In this document: positions 61,081 to 62,000 of the stretch, one piece after another
Layout: each line of letters starts with the position of its first letter
How positions within the stretch are numbered: position 1 is the first letter of the stretch
Assembly (NCBI RefSeq): GCF_964340395.1
Contig: NC_135553.1
Span: 20,789,449-20,851,448 of the forward strand
DNA length: 62,000 nt
Reading direction: 5' to 3'
Source: Glandiceps talaboti
Lineage: Eukaryota; Hemichordata; Enteropneusta; Spengelidae
Program-made: the position numbers and the translations under genes
Notes under the pieces: generated by a model
Database searches by the model: none
What the model saw: only the letters and a program-made list of their open reading frames with translations
What the model was told of the DNA's origin: nothing

Positions 61081-62000
61081 TGTAAGGCCAGAAAAAAATT
61101 TAAAAAAAGCTGCTGAACGGGCAATCTAACCCATCACATTGGGTAGGTAGGTCGATTTCATTTTTTCACAATGCCTGACAGGATGTAAAAACAAACCATA
61201 TATAATGATAGCAAAATATTTCAGGTCGAGTTTAGATAGAACCTATTCAGTCATCTTGATTGTACTATCTCTTGCAATTTGTCTGCATAGCTACCATTAG
61301 GTAATGTACATAATTTAAGGTTAAACAAATGTTGTAACTCCTCTTACCCTTGCTTCTCAAAAAAATGTTAAGCCCCGCCATATGAAACCCAAGCAGTATT
61401 TTAGCCAGCCCATCTGTCACCTACACTACACAGTGGAGATAAAAATTATATGGTACAATGATGTATTAAAATAATAATGATAGCCAACTACACTAATACT
61501 CCGATCGAGATTACTTTACACAGGATGTGGATTTCACATGCATATTAGGAGATGTCTCTAATTAGCTCTAACCTATGTAGGGAGGTACTTAGCCAGCCAC
61601 CTTCCATCTTGTTTTGGGAGAAAGACAATTATCACCTTGATTGCTACTGATTGGAAGGAGACAACTCCAAAGATGACAAAAATGAAAATAAGACAGTGTA
61701 GGAGGCCATTTAGAGACGTAAAATATCAAACCATAGACATAATTTAAAGTCTTACAATGCTTGAATATGGTAATAAAATACCAGAATTGAAACAATTATG
61801 CTATGCAGTACATATTATCTGGAAGTGTATTTTGTTTTGGCAAAGCTAAGATATTTTGCGGATGTGCACTTGGTAAATGACTTCTCCTGAAGTTTAATTT
61901 TGTTCCAAAAAATCCCGAATAAAAAGCAAAACATTTCAAGACTTTCAGAGTTTTGATGACCCAATGACTGCTCAGCCCACTCCCATGGTCGTAAACTTTT
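61081..62000. mobile_element. Non-autonomous TIR element, copy 2 (cut by window end)
   Basis: Begins TAAGGCCAGAAAAAAATTTA + AAAAAAGCTGCTGAACGGG and continues as the reverse complement of 6480-7146, e.g. CTAACCCATCACATTGGG, TTAAGCCCCGCCA, CTGTCACCTACACT and TTGGAAGGAGACAACTCC. The other end should lie about 250-300 bp beyond the window. Confidence 0.82.

Overview
This window is animal nuclear DNA. Its genes are split by GT-AG introns (one GC-AG) and sit in AT-rich sequence full of microsatellites, minisatellites, SINE/LINE pieces and many short inverted-repeat elements. The two complete actin genes have introns at codons 41/42, 121/122, 204 and 267 (phases 0, 0, 1, 1), a set shared by deuterostome actins. 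With the repeat content this points to a marine invertebrate deuterostome (hemichordate, echinoderm or cephalochordate). The species is an inference and was not determined.

Layout. 1-700: Penelope-like reverse transcriptase fragment (minus strand), cut by the window edge. 700-2720: CATA microsatellites, a satellite with an ~82-bp higher-order unit, and an internal (CCCTAA)n block. 2.9-7.7 kb: dispersed and inverted-repeat elements, ending in a perfect 48-bp palindrome just upstream of the first gene. 7.8-20.8 kb (+): a 14-exon tepsin gene, reconstructed as a 733-residue protein with ENTH domain, VHS-like domain and AP-4-binding motifs. 21.1-24.7 kb: foldback element, 45-bp minisatellite, inverted-repeat element. 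26.4-27.7 kb (-): mitochondrial ATP synthase subunit f. 29-30.8 kb: inverted-repeat and foldback elements. 34.9-40.8 kb (-): a four-exon VCF1/FAM104-like gene (p97 cofactor), whose introns carry two foldback copies and a SINE nested in another inverted-repeat element. 41.5-43.1 kb: a ~1.55-kb element with terminal inverted repeats. 43.9-55.9 kb (-): three tandem actin loci, two complete divergent genes and one broken copy. 56-62 kb: LINE remnant, palindromes, one likely first coding exon of a type II membrane protein (+), and a second copy of the element seen at 6.2 kb.

The genes do not form a pathway: tepsin serves AP-4 vesicles, subunit f the mitochondrial ATP synthase, VCF1-like p97/VCP, and actin the cytoskeleton. 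The clearest signals beyond the genes are (i) a foldback family in which one copy is a 387-bp palindrome flanked by an exact 10-bp duplication while another has its terminal segment amplified six-fold, and (ii) the fast-changing actin cluster, in which one complete copy lacks His73 and both D-loop methionines. All splice junctions were inferred by eye from reading frame, splice consensus and homology.
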